Both the position numbers and the translations under genes were made by a program. Under the pieces are notes generated by a model, which did not search any database, had not been told where the DNA came from, and worked only from the letters and a program-made list of their open reading frames with translations. Source: Beta vulgaris subsp. vulgaris (Eukaryota; Streptophyta; Magnoliopsida; Caryophyllales; Amaranthaceae). Taken from it: 64,000 nucleotides of DNA. Shown one piece after another: positions 62,901 through 64,000 of this stretch; position 1 is the stretch's first letter; each line of letters opens with the position of its first letter. The stretch is from assembly GCF_026745355.1 (NCBI RefSeq), contig NC_079208.1, positions 53,581,276-53,645,275 of the forward strand, given 5' to 3'.

Positions 62901-63434
62901 CGGATGGAGTATTTGTAAAAATTAGAAAAAGCTAATATTTTTAGAATACATATGGAGAGAAACCAAACCAAACTAGATTCCAAATAAGTATATGACTATA
63001 TTTTTCATTATGTATAAAGCACAAAAGTGATAGTCAAAGTGGTGAATGTGAATAGTGCCAAACCAAGTGTAATTATTAAAAAAAGATAAAGGGGGTATTA
63101 ATTAACAAAGAAAACTACGAAAACAAAATCAGAAACTTGTGCAGAGAGACTAAATCAGCATATATGTCATAAATTGTAAGGACGACAGCTTTTTTTGTTG
63201 ATTAAGTAGTTCTATAAGCCAGATGCATAACTACACACAAGAATGTAAGTGTTGGGCGATAAAATCTAGGGAACTTTTTAAGAACTCTTACTGAGTAGCA
63301 TAGGACTACACTGCATACAATCAAGAACAGAGAAAAGAGAGAGGAACAAGTCTACCAAACCTTAAGTTGCTTTACAAGAAAAGCAAGGCATCTCTTTCTT
63401 ACTCCAGCAGCTTCATTCTTTGATATACCGGTGC
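34523..63434 (-). CDS. MDN1: midasin (MDN1/REA1), 3' portion of a giant gene
   Basis: Midasin is the huge dynein-like AAA ATPase that strips assembly factors (Ytm1, Rsa4 homologues) from pre-60S ribosomes in nucleolus and nucleoplasm. Exons resolved with matching phase are 63434-63361, 62452-62305, 61742-61644, 61555-61455, 61305-61216, 61138-61073, 60969-60805, 60622-60415, 60338-59452, 59309-57747 and 57552-57363. Next come roughly 57282-57216, 55268-55194, 55121-54872, 53159-53023, 52937-52852 and many short linker exons. At the 3' end are 37802-36102, about 35973-35691, 35550-35272, 34865-34735 and 34684-34523 (TGA). Order: AAA5, AAA6, helical linker, acidic region, MIDAS domain. AAA1-4 lie beyond the right edge. 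Intron 61072-60970 has a GC donor. All visible key motifs are intact, so the gene looks functional. Confidence 0.93.
35995..36042. repeat. 24-bp tandem duplication in a midasin intron
   Basis: Two exact copies of a 24-base unit starting GAACATGATGAGATAAGATG, followed by the start of a third. They lie between the D/E-rich and VWA exons, next to a G run at 36065-36079. Confidence 0.9.
36065..36079. repeat. poly-G run in midasin intron
   Basis: About 15 G residues, starting 22 bases inside the donor of the D/E-rich exon. Similar homopolymers are at 39359-39372 (G) and 41452-41467 (C). Confidence 0.9.
36102..37802 (-). other. MDN1: midasin D/E-rich acidic region exon
   Basis: One 1701-bp exon of 567 codons, very rich in Asp, Glu, Ser and Asn (SMSEDSEDEGRDDDQ, MEVDPDSSMEEDE and similar). 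This is the flexible tether of midasin between linker and MIDAS domain. Its last part turns helical and basic (LAEQLRLVMEPTLASKLQGD, YRTGKRINMKK), leading into the VWA domain. The antisense strand gives long Ser-rich open frames that are artefacts. Confidence 0.92.
49436..49523. repeat. 44-bp tandem duplication with C-runs in midasin intron
   Basis: Two near-identical 44-base units (CCAGATTACCAGCCAAGCAG, then ATAC, a run of 10-11 C, ATCTCCTCAG) are directly abutting. Confidence 0.9.
50524..50705. mobile_element. diverged Stowaway-like MITE in midasin intron
   Basis: Left CTTATTCCACATTAGTTGCA and inverted right CTTCCTTTGTTCCAGTATAG share the Stowaway end pattern. TA is on both sides (50522-50523, 50706-50707). 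Confidence 0.5.
54833..54851. repeat. (AC)n microsatellite
   Basis: About nine CA units in a midasin intron, 20 bases 3' (in gene sense) of an exon border near 54872. Confidence 0.9.
57747..60338 (-). other. MDN1: midasin last AAA module (AAA6) and start of linker
   Basis: Exon 60338-59452 carries Walker A GPTSSGKTS, a SSATDISELLGSFEQ block, and ends at the Walker B-like WIVLEDANLCNPT, with Asp-Glu replaced by Glu-Asp. Exon 59309-57747 begins VLDRINSLVE and continues with the sensor region (FLTINPSRGDVSRAMRNRGIE), then the helical start of the linker. The degenerate Walker B may mean weak hydrolysis at this site; that is inference. Confidence 0.85.
60805..61742 (-). other. MDN1: midasin AAA module (probably AAA5)
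   Basis: Five exons encode one ATPase module. Walker A is GSPGVGKTS, in the 61555-61455 exon. A TDIMDLLGSD block follows in 61305-61216. Walker B is WVLLDEINLA in 61138-61073. Sensor-type LNAILDHR and FACQNPSCQGGGRKGLPKSF follow in 60969-60805. The AAA5 number is inferred from its place before the last AAA module and the linker. Confidence 0.85.
62510..63095. mobile_element. Stowaway-like MITE (outer) in midasin intron
   Basis: Left CTCCCTATGTTCGTATTTAA and inverted right CCCCCTTTATCTTTTTTTAA both lead into AATTACACTT. TA lies at 62508-62509 and 63096-63097. It is split by a second Stowaway. Confidence 0.75.
62596..62909. mobile_element. Stowaway MITE (inner), 314 bp, nested
   Basis: Left CTCCCTCCGATTTCTAAAGA and inverted right CTCCATCCGTTTCCTAAAAA continue into TCTTCC. 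TA lies at 62594-62595 and 62910-62911. It interrupts the outer element. Confidence 0.85.
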
Positions 63435-64000
63435 CTGGCAAAGATAAGGAGCACACAGCTAACAGATGTGAAGCGCAGAAAAGACGGAAACAATTACATA
63501 TAGATGAACTATTATCCAAGGATATGTTGCGGAGAAATTACACAGAAATCAAAATGTAGCATCAGTGACATAAGCCCACATTGCGGGGAAAAGGTTGTTA
63601 ATCATGTGGGATTATCAATTAGTGGGCTTTTGGTTTTTCCAGAAGAAATGGGAAAGAATCAAGAAAGGGACATAAGGGCAGAGGAATCAAGAACAGGAAC
63701 TCTATTTTGATGTTTAGTTCTACTACAGAAATCAATTCTAATTCGTTTTTTAAAGTGTTTGGTTTACTCTTTTAAAACGAATCGAAACCTAACATGCTCT
63801 CCTCCCTGTCTAGCCAAATTCCACCACCATCCACCTTAGCCACCAAGCAAGCTCAAGCCACTGTCCACATCTTCTGCCAAAGATCGTTTCCACTACCCAC
63901 GTCCACCGCCAATACCACTGACCTTCAACTCAATTCTCTTTCAGATACTAGTTTGACGGTGAAAGTTACGACGATGGATTTATGAAGTATAATGGTTATG
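63435..64000. other. right edge: midasin intron or foreign fragment
   Basis: No upstream midasin exon is recognised here. On the plus strand an open frame from ATG 63794 begins MLSSLSSQIPPPSTLATKQA and is Ser/Thr-rich and acid-poor like an organelle transit peptide. In the next frame the last bases read FDGESYDDGFMKYNGY. This could be a gene fragment or chance; I do not name it. Confidence 0.3.

Noticed and set aside
1..64000. CRISPR arrays, operons, ribosome binding sites
   Set aside because: The window is plant nuclear DNA; regularly spaced repeats seen are microsatellites or transposon units.
1..64000. tRNA or rRNA genes
   Set aside because: The tRNA-like boxes found at 5850 and 8230 belong to SINEs with A-tails and target duplications; no intact cloverleaf was seen.

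Overview
This is nuclear DNA from a flowering plant, most likely a eudicot. Genes are split by GT-AG introns, intergenic DNA is very AT-rich, and there are many short plant-type transposons (Stowaway, Tourist/PIF-Harbinger, hAT, CACTA, Mutator-like, SINE, TRIM, solo LTR). The species cannot be fixed from the sequence. The repeat style would suit Caryophyllales, but that is only an impression.

Layout, left to right. (1) About 1-5000, plus strand: the 3' two-thirds of an NF-YA (CBF-B/HAP2) transcription factor gene, with a near-perfect miR169 site just after its stop codon. (2) 5.5-8.7 kb: a cluster of mobile elements, including a Tourist-like MITE inside the target duplication of a SINE, an 825-bp poly(A) retroelement with a 19-bp duplication, a second SINE and a TRIM-like element. 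(3) 9.2-13.6 kb, plus: a complete five-exon Alfin-like PHD-finger gene (249 aa). (4) 14-17.5 kb: more MITEs. (5) 18.3-19.3 kb, minus: an intronless mitochondrial carrier gene (350 aa). (6) 20-24 kb: repeats, including a nested and abutting Stowaway/Tourist cluster. (7) 24.3-24.8 kb, plus: a small B3-domain gene. (8) 25.3-27.2 kb and 30.5-32.6 kb, both minus: two tandem ankyrin-repeat membrane protein genes (ACD6/BDA1-like, PGG-type) with the same two-exon structure, separated by MULE, CACTA and Tourist-like elements. (9) 33.0-33.8 kb: a solo LTR and a Stowaway. (10) 34.5 kb to at least 63.4 kb, minus: the 3' part of a very large midasin (MDN1/REA1) gene, running from AAA5 through AAA6, the long linker, the acidic D/E-rich region and the C-terminal MIDAS/VWA domain. 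Its 5' half lies beyond the right edge.

The genes do not form one pathway. Midasin is a ribosome-assembly ATPase, NF-YA and Alfin-like are nuclear regulators, the carrier acts in the mitochondrial inner membrane, and the ankyrin proteins resemble plant defence regulators. I found no clearly new biological system. The most informative structures are the transposon insertions, several with exact target duplications that allow relative dating, plus the miR169 site and a GC-AG intron in MDN1.
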